Of a stretch of 8,754 bases of DNA, positions 1 to 7,600 are shown one piece after another. The position numbers and the translations under genes were made by a program. The notes below the pieces were generated by a model that did no database searches, was not told the origin of the DNA, and saw only the letters and a list, made by a program, of their open reading frames with translations. Numbering within the stretch: the stretch's first letter is position 1; each line of letters opens with the position of its first letter. The stretch is from contig JAUQXG010000067.1 of assembly GCA_030834765.1 (NCBI GenBank), forward strand, positions 1 through 8,754. Reading direction: 5' to 3'. Source of the DNA: Lutispora sp. (lineage in GTDB: Bacteria; Bacillota; Clostridia; Lutisporales; Lutisporaceae).

Positions 1-818
1 TTGCCTTCATCTTTAAACCCGCATTTTAAGTAGCATTTATATGCTCTTACATTGTATTCATAAACTTTCAGGTTTACCCTATACATATCAATGTTAAAAA
101 AAGCATATCTCAGTATTGTATTGATTGCATCCTGTCCATAGCCCTTGCCCCAATGATCTTTATCACCTATTCTTATACCTAAATTGCAGCTTTTGTTCTG
201 CTCATCAATACTGTATAACTGTATCGTGCCTATTGGTTTTCCATTTTCATTATCAATAATTAAATTCATTGGATCATAGCCAAAGCTTCTAGACATATTA
301 TACTTTAGTTTTGATGCTGTAACTTTTGTACTTGTCCAGCCTGCTAATTTATTTAATTCGGTATCATTGTACCATTTGAGCATATAGTAAATATCACTGT
401 CTATACCAGCTCTTAAGCTTACCAGCTCACCTTTAATGCTATCTTTATAAAAGTTTTCTGAATCAATTTGAATACTTTTTAAAAGCTTAGGAATAAATTT
501 CAACAGTTTATGTGGATTCAATTCATAATCATCCTTGTTATTCATTATATTTGTTATAAAACTATGATCTACAGTAAAAACAACATTAATATTATCATCA
601 ATTCCATCTTTGATAATATACATATTTGGTGAACAATATACACTAAAAGTCTTCTCTTGGTTTTTAGTATGAATCACAATCATATAATTGCTAGAGCTAA
701 AAACTGAAGCATTTAATGTAAGATATTTAAAAAACTTATATTTATTATATAGTAATCTATATAATCTGCCTATAGTTGAGCAAAATAAATGGATATTATT
801 TATATCAATAGCCTGCAT
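1..818 (-). CDS. GNAT-family N-acetyltransferase with unrecognised N-terminal extension (3' end cut by window)
   Basis: The open frame runs from an ATG at 816-818 off the window start, giving 272 codons without a stop. The start is set by AGGAG (825-829) six bases upstream and by an in-frame TAG just before it (828-830). Residues from about 128 onward form a RimJ/RimL-like GNAT domain: KGELVSLRAG opening, GKPIGTIQLY strand, then the acetyl-CoA loop around W223-G-K-G-Y-G-Q-D-A231 and a C-terminal NVRAYKCYLKCGFK segment typical of the fold. Such enzymes transfer acetyl from acetyl-CoA to an amine, often a protein N-terminus; the substrate cannot be told here. Residues 1-127 are not a second GNAT domain I recognise; the stretch around 72-110 faintly recalls SCP2-like lipid-binding folds, which is only a guess. 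Perhaps 10-30 residues are missing at the C-terminus. I see only weak promoter matches between it and the kbl terminator. Confidence 0.85.
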   Translation of the reverse strand, partial: MQAIDINNIHLFCSTIGRLYRLLYNKYKFFKYLTLNASVFSSSNYMIVIHTKNQEKTFSVYCSPNMYIIKDGIDDNINVVFTVDHSFITNIMNNKDDYELNPHKLLKFIPKLLKSIQIDSENFYKDSIKGELVSLRAGIDSDIYYMLKWYNDTELNKLAGWTSTKVTASKLKYNMSRSFGYDPMNLIIDNENGKPIGTIQLYSIDEQNKSCNLGIRIGDKDHWGKGYGQDAINTILRYAFFNIDMYRVNLKVYEYNVRAYKCYLKCGFKDEG

Positions 819-895
819 ATCAAACTCCTATAATATAAAAATATTATTGGACCGCCTCATATATTCATTAAACATGATATATGATTTATATGAGT

Positions 896-928
896 AAAAG
901 AGTGCCTTATATATATAGGCACTCTTTT
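896..928 (-). terminator. Hairpin terminator after kbl
   Basis: An 11-bp perfect inverted repeat (896-906 pairing with 918-928) encloses an 11-base AT-only loop. It begins seven bases after the kbl stop codon. On the minus strand the T run is short (four T within the stem). On the plus strand the hairpin is followed by TTTTCTATTTTT, so it could work in both directions, although no plus-strand gene needs it. Confidence 0.75.
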
Positions 929-934
929 CTATTT

Positions 935-2119
935 TTAGATCAAGTCTAACTCTTTTCCAACTTTCTCAAATGCTGCAACTGCTTCATCAAGGTCATTTTT
1001 AGTATGAGCTGCTGTAACGATTGTTCTTACTCTTGCACCGTCCTTAGCTACTGTTGGAAATACGATGCTTTGTGCGAATACACCTTCTTCAAATAATCTT
1101 TTAGAAAGCATAACAGCCTTTTGTGTATCTCCTGTGATTACTGGAGTGATAGGAGTCTCACTTTTCCCAGTATTAAAGCCTAATGCATCTAACTTTTGTT
1201 TAAAATACTTTGCATTATCCCACATCTTATCACTAAGCTCTGTGCTTTCAGATAAGATGTTTACTGCTTCTATACATGCTGCTGCTACTGATGGTGGAGC
1301 CGCTGTACTAAATAGAAAAGGTCTTCCTCTATGATTTAGCCATTCAATAAGATTTTTTCTTCCAGCAACGTATCCGCCAACTACACCAATAGCCTTTGAT
1401 AATGTTCCAATCTGAATGTCTACTCTATCAGAAAGTCCAAAATGGTGAGCTGAGCCTCTTCCGCCATTGCCTAATACTCCGCTTGAATGTGCATCATCTA
1501 CATAAGTAAGACATCCATGTTTTTCTGCCAGTTCAACTATTTCCGGAAGCTTTGCTATATCTCCATCCATACTGAACACACCATCAGTTATGATTAATTT
1601 TACATTATATTTATCTTTAACTTCATTTATCACTCTTTCTAGATCTGCCATATCACTATGTTTATATCTAACAACATCCGCTTTACTCAATCTGCTTCCA
1701 TCAATTATGCTGGCGTGGTTTAGCTCATCACTGATAATCACATCACCTTTATCGACTACAGCTTGAATTACTCCAGCATTTGCTGTAAACCCTGATGAAA
1801 AAACCAAAACTGCTTCTACATGCTTAAACTCAGCTAATTTTTTTTCTAATTCTTCATGCAATGACATATTTCCGATTATTGTTCTAACAGCACCTGCACC
1901 AACGCCCCATTTCTCAATAGCTTCAATGCTTGCTTTTTTCATTCTTGGATTATTTGCAAGGCCAAGATAATTATTTGAGGATAAGTTTATTACACTTTTG
2001 CCATTTATGATACATCTTGCATCAGACGGACTTTCAAGAACAGCAAGCTTTCTGTATACGCCTTGCTCTTTTAATTCGTTTAGTTTGGCAGTAATAAAAT
2101 CCAAATCATGTATTCCCAT
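935..2119 (-). CDS. kbl: Glycine C-acetyltransferase (2-amino-3-ketobutyrate CoA ligase), PLP-dependent
   Basis: A 394-residue member of the alpha-oxoamine synthase family, at full family length. Known family chemistry: reversible condensation of glycine with acetyl-CoA to 2-amino-3-ketobutyrate, the second step of threonine breakdown through threonine dehydrogenase, in the cytosol. Visible motifs are [10 protein letters not shown] (45-54), the [10 protein letters not shown] block with H135, VDDAHSSG with D208 (expected PLP ring-nitrogen partner) and H211, and [12 protein letters not shown] with K242 as the Schiff-base lysine. The ATG at 2117-2119 has GAGG six bases upstream. No tdh gene lies beside it here, so the partner is elsewhere or the enzyme works in glycine or threonine balance by another route. 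BioF and other oxoamine synthases share the fold; the kbl assignment rests on overall sequence resemblance. It has its own promoter (2157-2185) and terminator (896-928). Confidence 0.88.
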   Translation of the reverse strand: MGIHDLDFITAKLNELKEQGVYRKLAVLESPSDARCIINGKSVINLSSNNYLGLANNPRMKKASIEAIEKWGVGAGAVRTIIGNMSLHEELEKKLAEFKHVEAVLVFSSGFTANAGVIQAVVDKGDVIISDELNHASIIDGSRLSKADVVRYKHSDMADLERVINEVKDKYNVKLIITDGVFSMDGDIAKLPEIVELAEKHGCLTYVDDAHSSGVLGNGGRGSAHHFGLSDRVDIQIGTLSKAIGVVGGYVAGRKNLIEWLNHRGRPFLFSTAAPPSVAAACIEAVNILSESTELSDKMWDNAKYFKQKLDALGFNTGKSETPITPVITGDTQKAVMLSKRLFEEGVFAQSIVFPTVAKDGARVRTIVTAAHTKNDLDEAVAAFEKVGKELDLI

Positions 2120-2156
2120 TTTTTACCTCACGTTTTTAAACTGGTTTTATAGTACA

Positions 2157-2185
2157 ATTATACCACTATATAAAGTTTTTGGCAT
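2157..2185 (-). promoter_or_regulatory. Sigma-A-type promoter of kbl
   Basis: On the minus strand, ATGCCA (2180-2185, four of six matches to TTGACA) is followed after 17 bases by a perfect TATAAT (2157-2162). TGG directly precedes the -10 box, an extended -10 feature. The transcript would start near 2150, leaving a leader of roughly 30 bases, too short for a riboswitch or T-box. Confidence 0.7.
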
Positions 2186-2210
2186 ATTGTAAATGAAGTT
2201 TATTGTGAAA

Positions 2211-2963
2211 TTATTCTACATAATTTCTCAAAGTTCCAACACCGGAAAGCTTTACTTCCACAATGTCTCCTTTTTTTATAGTTCCAACTCCTGATGGTGT
2301 TCCTGTTGCGATGATATCTCCTGGGAACATAGGCATTATTTTAGAGATAAAGCTCAATATGTAAGCTGCGCTAAAAAGGCAGTTTGATGTATTAGATTTT
2401 TGTTTTATTTCTCCATTTAATATAAGTTCAATGTCTATATTATTATAATCAAGGCCTGATGCTATGCAAGGACCTATCGGTGCAAAAGTATCATAGGACT
2501 TTGCTCTAGTCCATTGTCCATCTTTCTTTTGAAGTTCTCTTGCAGTGACATCATTGAAGCAGGTAACGCCAAGGATATAATCAAGCGCAATTTCAGGTTC
2601 TACATTTTTTACAGGCTTTCCAATTACAAGACCTACCTCCGCTTCGTACTCTATTCTACCAGCATTTTTAGGAATGATTATTCTTGCCTCTGGTCCCACT
2701 ACGGCTGTAGATGCTTTCATAAATATAACAGGCTCATCAGGCATATCATGTTTCATTTCTATGATATGATCCTTGTAATTCAACCCTACTGCAATGATTC
2801 TGCTAGGGACACAAGGAGTTAATAATTTTATCTCATTTATTTTATATAGCTCATTTGTAATCTCATACTTTTTGAATATATCACCTTTTATTCTTTGTAC
2901 ATAGCCTTCTCCGATGGCTCCATAGCTTATCATATTGCCTTTCTTAAATCTAACAAATTTCAT
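2211..2963 (-). CDS. Fumarylacetoacetate hydrolase (FAH) family protein
   Basis: A 250-residue cytosolic enzyme of the FAH superfamily (COG0179 type). These are metal-dependent hydrolases, isomerases or decarboxylases acting on acylpyruvate-like or 2-oxo-enol acids, sometimes oxaloacetate. A short N-terminal domain (about 1-50) precedes the FAH fold opened by RIIAVGLNYKDH (55-66). Metal ligands expected from the family are present: E107 and E109 in EYEAEVGLVIG, and D138 in FNDVTAREL. K155 in RAKSYDTFAPIGP and the TGTPSGVG loop (220-227) complete the site. I chose the start at 2963 because GGGAGG sits six bases upstream; an ATG at 2984 has no comparable site. The exact substrate is not readable. 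It lies 79 bases after the selenoprotein gene and 91 bases before kbl, with no clear terminator on either side, so read-through from the redox operon is possible. Confidence 0.85.
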   Translation of the reverse strand: MKFVRFKKGNMISYGAIGEGYVQRIKGDIFKKYEITNELYKINEIKLLTPCVPSRIIAVGLNYKDHIIEMKHDMPDEPVIFMKASTAVVGPEARIIIPKNAGRIEYEAEVGLVIGKPVKNVEPEIALDYILGVTCFNDVTARELQKKDGQWTRAKSYDTFAPIGPCIASGLDYNNIDIELILNGEIKQKSNTSNCLFSAAYILSFISKIMPMFPGDIIATGTPSGVGTIKKGDIVEVKLSGVGTLRNYVE

Positions 2964-2969
2964 GGATAT

Positions 2970-2975
2970 CCTCCC
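2970..2975 (-). promoter_or_regulatory. Ribosome binding site fixing the FAH-family start
   Basis: GGGAGG lies six bases before the ATG at 2961-2963. It lies downstream of the alternative ATG at 2982-2984, so it can only serve the shorter form. Confidence 0.8.
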
Positions 2976-2995
2976 GCCCTTCATAAATACTGTAC

Positions 2996-3016
2996 TTCAA
3001 TTATGGCTTAATTGAA
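2996..3016. repeat. 8-bp perfect inverted repeat between selenoprotein and FAH genes
   Basis: TTCAATTA (2996-3003) and TAATTGAA (3009-3016) flank a five-base spacer. The position, upstream of the FAH-family gene and 27 bases after the selenoprotein stop, would suit an operator. As a terminator it is poor: no T run follows it on the minus strand and the stem is AT-rich. A chance palindrome is possible in such AT-rich DNA. Confidence 0.35.
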
Positions 3017-3042
3017 AAATCTTTATCCTGTCTTTAATATTA

Positions 3043-3600
3043 CTATTTTTTTAACAATTGGTCTATTAATTTTGCGAATTCATCGTAAGATTTCTCCCCT
3101 ACTATATATTCACCCACTACTTCACCTTTACTGTTAACAAACATTGTCACAGGAATATAGGCAAATTGAGATAGAAATTCCATCATAGATTCACTTATTT
3201 CTAAATTTCTATATTCTGCTCCTTGCATTTTGAGGACTTTTATTGCATCCACTTTATCATCTGAAGTGATTAATCCCAAAACTTTTACGTCTTTATCTGC
3301 ATATTTACTTTCAATTTCCTGCAACGCAGGAATTTCACCTATACAGGAGCCTCAAAATGTGGCCCATAGATTTACAACAGTTAAATCGTTCTTTGCGAAA
3401 AACCCATTAGTAACTTCGCTGCCTTCCATATCAAATGTTTTAAACTCAGGAAATTTTACAACATTACCTTCTTGAGATACTATATTGTCCTTGCCTTCAC
3501 TCTGATCAGGAGGATTAACTTCCATAGGTGCCGGCTTGCTGCAGCCCGAAACATTTAGTATTAGCCCTAAACAAAGTAGTAAAACAATTATCTTTTTCAT
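3043..3600 (-). CDS. Selenocysteine-containing TlpA-like thioredoxin-fold lipoprotein (UGA read as Sec83)
   Basis: I read one 185-residue protein through an in-frame TGA at 3352-3354. Residues 1-20 form a lipoprotein signal peptide (MKK, hydrophobic core, lipobox V-S-G-C20), so the mature protein should be anchored outside the membrane. After a linker comes a TlpA/AhpC-TSA thioredoxin fold: VVNLWATF, then U83-G-S-C86, then IGEIPALQE, and the cis-proline loop YIPVT (P150). Family members have CxxC at this exact place, so Sec replaces the first, attacking cysteine. Both halves are in the same frame, the homology continues without gap across the TGA, and a SECIS-like hairpin follows at 3313-3335. 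The ATG at 3600 overlaps the upstream polyferredoxin stop as ATGA, and AAGGAGG lies ten bases upstream. Inferred role: thiol/selenol reductase or peroxide/disulfide reductase fed by the membrane polyferredoxin. The main alternative is a nonsense-broken pseudogene, which the exact position argues against. Confidence 0.88.
3313..3335 (-). promoter_or_regulatory. Candidate bacterial SECIS element
   Basis: In the mRNA, UUCCUGC (3332-3326) pairs perfectly with GCAGGAA (3322-3316) around a three-base loop GUU (3325-3323). One A-A mismatch and two more A-U pairs (3335-3334 with 3314-3313) extend the stem. The loop begins 26 bases after the UGA. The known bacterial SECIS pattern is a short-loop stem a few tens of bases or less after the UGA, with a G at the start of the loop; this fits. 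It would bind SelB with Sec-tRNA. It is part of the coding sequence. Confidence 0.75.
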
Positions 3601-4421
3601 AGTTTGCATTCCTCCTTGATTACATTTTGGGGACATACCTTTTTGCATTCACCACATCTTACACATTCCATACTATTTGGATTTTCGTATATCCTTATAT
3701 CCACAGGGCAATTATGTTTGCATACATCACATTTTGTACATTTATTATGATCAACTTTTAGTCTATACACACTTATGGGATTAAATATTGAGTAAATAGC
3801 TCCTAACGGACACATAGTCCTACAAAAAGGCCTCTTTGAAAAAATTGCAAGAATAACTACTGCTAAAAGGATTAAAAACTTCCAACTAAATAATAGTCCT
3901 AATGCATTTCTAATAGAATTGTTTGCAATTGCAAGAGGAATCCCTGCCTCTAGTGTTCCTGCCGGACATATATATTTGCAAAAATACTGGGTGCCAAAAC
4001 CAAACTCATTTACTAAAACAGCTGGAAGTATCAGCACAAAGATTAATAAAAAAACATATTTAAAATAGTGAAAGCCTTTATGAATATTTATCTTTCTTGA
4101 TGGTATTTTATATAAAAGCTCCTGAAAAAAACCAAATGGACATAAAAAACCACAAACCAATCTCCCAGTTAATATTCCTATTAAAGCTAGAAAACCTAGA
4201 ACATATAAAGAAACACTATATTTTAACCCTGCTGCAAGAGATTGAAGTGAACCAATAGGACAAGCTCCAAGGGCTCCTGGGCAGGAATAGCAATTTAATC
4301 CAGGATAACATAGTTTTTTAAAATTTCCTCTATAAATAGTTCCATTTATAAACCCAGAGAAATGACTGTTCGCCCCTATGGCTGAAAATATTTGTATAAT
4401 GCGCCTCTTAAAGCTAACCAA
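3597..4421 (-). CDS. NapH-like membrane polyferredoxin (4Fe-4S binding, COG0348 type)
   Basis: A 274-residue integral membrane Fe-S protein. Near the N-terminus is a cysteine-rich block (C38, C44, C47, C54 in a CYPGLNCYSCPGALGAC motif). Hydrophobic segments at about 68-86, 120-138 and 175-195 carry CxxxCP pairs at C90/C94, C148/C152 and C200/C204, as in NapH/NosR/YccM relatives. The C-terminus holds two classical 4Fe-4S motifs (C228/231/234/238 and C253/256/259/263), expected on the cytosolic side. Known relatives move electrons across or along the membrane. The start is TTG at 4419-4421: an in-frame TAG lies two codons upstream, and GGAG (4432-4435) lies ten bases before. It overlaps the upstream small gene by 8 bases and the downstream selenoprotein by 4, so the three are translationally coupled. 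Inferred job: electron donor to the extracytoplasmic thioredoxin-like selenoprotein. Confidence 0.85.
   Translation of the reverse strand: MVSFKRRIIQIFSAIGANSHFSGFINGTIYRGNFKKLCYPGLNCYSCPGALGACPIGSLQSLAAGLKYSVSLYVLGFLALIGILTGRLVCGFLCPFGFFQELLYKIPSRKINIHKGFHYFKYVFLLIFVLILPAVLVNEFGFGTQYFCKYICPAGTLEAGIPLAIANNSIRNALGLLFSWKFLILLAVVILAIFSKRPFCRTMCPLGAIYSIFNPISVYRLKVDHNKCTKCDVCKHNCPVDIRIYENPNSMECVRCGECKKVCPQNVIKEECKL
3611..3617 (-). promoter_or_regulatory. Ribosome binding site of the selenoprotein gene
   Basis: A perfect AAGGAGG lies inside the end of the polyferredoxin gene. It is ten bases before the ATG at 3600 and only one base before an in-frame ATG at 3609, which is too close to be used. The 3600 start also begins the clean lipoprotein signal (MKKIIV). 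Confidence 0.75.
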
Positions 4422-4548
4422 TTCCTATACACTCCAAACAGATATTAATGGCTTTTTTTAATACCTCTATTACTTCTCCCCTAAATATCCCAAAGAAAAT
4501 CATCGCTATTGAAATTGTTATAATTGATAATCTTAAAAACGACTTCAT
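4414..4548 (-). CDS. 44-residue membrane microprotein with C-terminal CxxC (CD1871A-like)
   Basis: An ATG at 4546-4548 opens 44 codons ending in TAG at 4414-4416. Residues 4-22 form a single hydrophobic segment. A short amphipathic stretch (RGEVIEVLKKA, 23-33) follows, and the protein ends ICLECIGIG with C37 and C40. Layout and tail match, as I recall it, the small clostridial family named after C. difficile CD1871A, whose function is unknown to me. The gene lies between a good promoter and the polyferredoxin gene and overlaps the latter by 8 bases, which argues that it is real. The upstream ribosome site is modest (GGATGTGA). Inference: a small membrane thiol partner of the polyferredoxin and selenoprotein, perhaps a redox relay or assembly factor. 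Confidence 0.78.
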   Translation of the reverse strand: MKSFLRLSIITISIAMIFFGIFRGEVIEVLKKAINICLECIGIG

Positions 4549-4580
4549 AAAATCACATCCATAAATTATTATGTATCTAT

Positions 4581-4589
4581 ATTATATCA
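4581..4589 (-). promoter_or_regulatory. Extended -10 promoter of the redox operon
   Basis: The minus strand reads TGATATAAT, a perfect extended -10 (TGnTATAAT). No good -35 box is seen 16-18 bases upstream, as is common for extended -10 promoters. Transcription would start near 4574, about 25 bases before the microprotein ATG. It lies between the terminator of the upstream operon and the first gene, which supports a separate transcription unit. Confidence 0.65.
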
Positions 4590-4612
4590 GACAATTATTG
4601 TAGAAGTATATG

Positions 4613-4646
4613 AAAAAAGGCTTCTGATTTTAACAGAAGCCTTTTT
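4613..4646 (-). terminator. Rho-independent terminator of the NuoF/NuoG-GltD operon
   Basis: GGCTTCTG (4619-4626) pairs with CAGAAGCC (4634-4641) around a seven-base loop, and A and T runs extend the stem to about 13 pairs. Read on the minus strand the stem is followed by six T (4618-4613). It begins 18 bases after the stop codon at 4665. The plus strand also gives a T run, so it may act in both directions. Confidence 0.88.
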
Positions 4647-4664
4647 CATCCTAATGATACTATA

Positions 4665-7600
4665 TTACTTTATTTCTTCAAATATTTCATTTATGCTTTT
4701 ATAATCCATATTCATTCCTATCGCTTTTGCAATCTCCATAATCACCTGATAATTTTCTTTGCCTGTTATAGGTTTTAGTGCCTGATTTAACTTTTGTACT
4801 CTTTTTTCGCTATTTGTATATGTTCCTGATGTTTCTGCAAAGCTCACAAAAGGTAGTATCACATCTGCCATTTGGGCCGTTTCTGTTATGAACATATCAC
4901 ATACAAGTGTAAATACGGTTGAATCTAATGTTTTTAATATTTCATCTTTATTATCGCCTAATGGATATTCGCCAAAAACGATATTGTATTCTGCTGTATT
5001 ATGAGGAGCACAGCAGGAGCTATTTTTTGAAAGAATATCGATTATTCCTTGATCATTTGCTTTTCTTTGCATAAATAATATAGAATTATTTGTTTTATTT
5101 AGCTCCTTCATAAGATTCCCAATTGCAGTCACTGTGTTTGCTTCAATATCTCCACCTATTATGATAAGTGGCTTATATGAGTTTCGAAGCTTTTGTGTTA
5201 AAACCGAGAAATCAGATAAGTTACTTATCATTTCATTTGCATATCTGTCAAGCTTTGAAGGCTTATCATTTACCAGTATCAGCTTTGCACCTTTTTCTGC
5301 CGCTTCTTTAACCATAAGTGCTGCCACTGGATTGGTTTCTTTTATATCAAAACCCAAAACGATTATTGTATCTGCAGTTTTTATATCTTCGTAAGTTGCA
5401 TTACCACCACAAACACCTATCGTTTCTTTTAAAGCACATACTTTAGCCTTATTCCCAAAGCTTGTTACTTTTTTAGTATTTAGTCCTTCCAGCGCAAGCT
5501 TATTAGCCAAATAAGCTTCTTCATTTGTCATTTTTGCTGATAAATATACTGCAATATTGTCATTTTCAGTTTTTGCCACATTTAGCTTCTTACTTATGAC
5601 TTCATATGCTTCATTCCATGTAGATATCTCAAACTTGCCGTTTTTCTTAATCATAGGAGTTTTTAGTCTTTCTTCTGAATGAATAAAATCGTTGCCAAAT
5701 CTGCCCTTTTCACAAAGGTTTCCATTATTTACTCCACTGCCAACTTTTGAAGTCGTTCTGATATATTTATTTCCTGCTGTATTTATGCTTATTGTACAGC
5801 CTGTTCCGCAGTAGTTGCATATTGTTTCAGTTGATTCCTCAACAAATGGTCCTGGCTTTGACAAACTTACTTTTTCAGTAAGTGCTCCTACCGGGCATGA
5901 TGATACGCATTGTCCGCAAGATTCACATCTTGATTCTTCACCAAAACTTTGTCCAAAAGAAGGTGCAATCACTGTATTATATCCTCTAGCGATAAATCCT
6001 AAAGCTCCTGCTCCTTGTACTTCATGACATATTCTTACACATCTGCCGCACATGATACATTTGTTTTGATCACGTGTTATGAATGGATGTGTTTCATCAA
6101 TTGGATGCTTTGTGATCTCTCCAGCCAACCTATCTTGTTTTGCATCATATGCCGTAGAAAACTCTCTTAACTTGCATTCATTGACATCTTTACAACCACA
6201 GGAAAGGCATCTTTCTGCTTCTTTCTTTGCTTGCTCCTCTGAAAAGCCCAATTCCACCTCTCTAAAGTTTCTTTGTCTTTCTGCTTTATCAAGCATTGGC
6301 ATTTTTTCTTTCGCTATTTTTTCGTATTTTTCAAATTCTGCTTTATCTAATTTATCTAAATCACCTTTTGTATGATTGTACAAATCAGGAAGTTTTGTGA
6401 TTTTTTCACCTTTTAGGTATTTGTCCATTGAGTACGCTGCGACTCTTCCTGCTGCGATTGCTTTTATAGCTGTTTGTGGGCCTGTTACAGCATCTCCTCC
6501 AGCAAATACTCCATCAAGATTGGTTGTCATCAAATCTGGGTTTACTTTGATTTTATTTCTATCTGAAGTTAGCTTAAAAGTATCATTCACAAAGGATAAG
6601 TCCTGTGTCTGACCGATAGCTGCTATAACATAATCTGCAATCTCTATATATTCAGAACCTTGAACTGGATCAGGTCTTCTTCTTCCTGAAGCATCTGGCT
6701 CACCTAGCTCCATCTTTATGAACTCAATCTCTATCTTGCCTTCTGAATTTCTTGTAAGCTTTTGAGGAGCGATTAAAAGATCAAGCTCTACTCCCTCATA
6801 TTCTGCTTCTTCAATTTCCATTTCATGGGCTGGCATTTCCTTTTTTGTTCTTCTATATGCTATTTTAACCTGATCGGCTCCTAGTCTTAGTGCAGTTCTT
6901 GCGGCATCTACTGCTGTATTTCCGCCACCCACTACTATAACTTTTTTGCCTGTATAATCCATTCTTTCTTCCAGCCCTACGCGGCCTAGGAAGTCAACTC
7001 CTGAATATACGCCTAAAGTACATTCTTCTCCATCACAGCCCATAGGTTGACCAATTTGAGAACCTATTCCAAGGAAAGTAGCTTCAAAGCCTTCTTGTTT
7101 CAAACTTTCGTTTGTAACATCAGTACCAAATCTACTGTTATATTTTATTTCTACTCCCATTTTCTCAATTAAATTGATTTCTGCATCTAAAGCATCCTTT
7201 GGAAGTCTATATTCTGGTATGCCATATCTAAGCATTCCGCCGCCTTTTGGCCACTTTTCAAATATTGTTACATCATGCCCTTCTAAGGCAAGATAATACG
7301 CGCAAGAAAGTCCTGCTGGTCCTGCACCTATCACTGCTGCTTTTTTGCCTGTTTTATGCTTTTGCTCAGGCATATAAGGATTTCCGCTTTTTAAATCATA
7401 GTCAGACACAAATCTTTTTAGGTAATCAATACCTACTCTCTCATCAACCAGATTTCTTCTGCATTCATCTTCACAGGGTCTTGTACACACTCTACCGCAA
7501 ACTAGCGGCAATGGATTTCTTTCCTTTATCAACCCTACAGCTTCTTGATAGTCACCATTTGCGATATGAGCTATATATCCTTGAACATCTATTCCCGCTG

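Noticed and set aside
688..897. Plus-strand 69-codon ORF
   Set aside because: It is antisense to the start of the GNAT gene and its ribosome site, with AT-rich low-complexity composition and no recognisable motif.
896..928. The AT-rich hairpin after kbl as a riboswitch or small RNA for the GNAT gene
   Set aside because: It is a simple stem with an AT-only loop placed right after a stop codon, as expected for a terminator, and shows no conserved riboswitch core.
2964..2984. Seven-residue longer N-terminus of the FAH-family protein (ATG at 2982-2984)
   Set aside because: The good GGGAGG site lies between this ATG and the ATG at 2963, so the downstream start is favoured.
3043..3324. A separate 93-residue gene starting at TTG (3322-3324)
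   Set aside because: It begins in the middle of a thioredoxin fold, lacks the UxxC/CxxC motif, has no ribosome site, and is in frame with the upstream half across a single TGA. It is the C-terminal part of the selenoprotein.
3352..3354. TGA as a nonsense mutation, a sequencing error, or TGA read as Trp
   Set aside because: The position on the redox-active cysteine and the SECIS-like hairpin favour Sec. Trp recoding is unlikely because TGA ends the polyferredoxin gene in the same operon. A sequencing error cannot be fully excluded.
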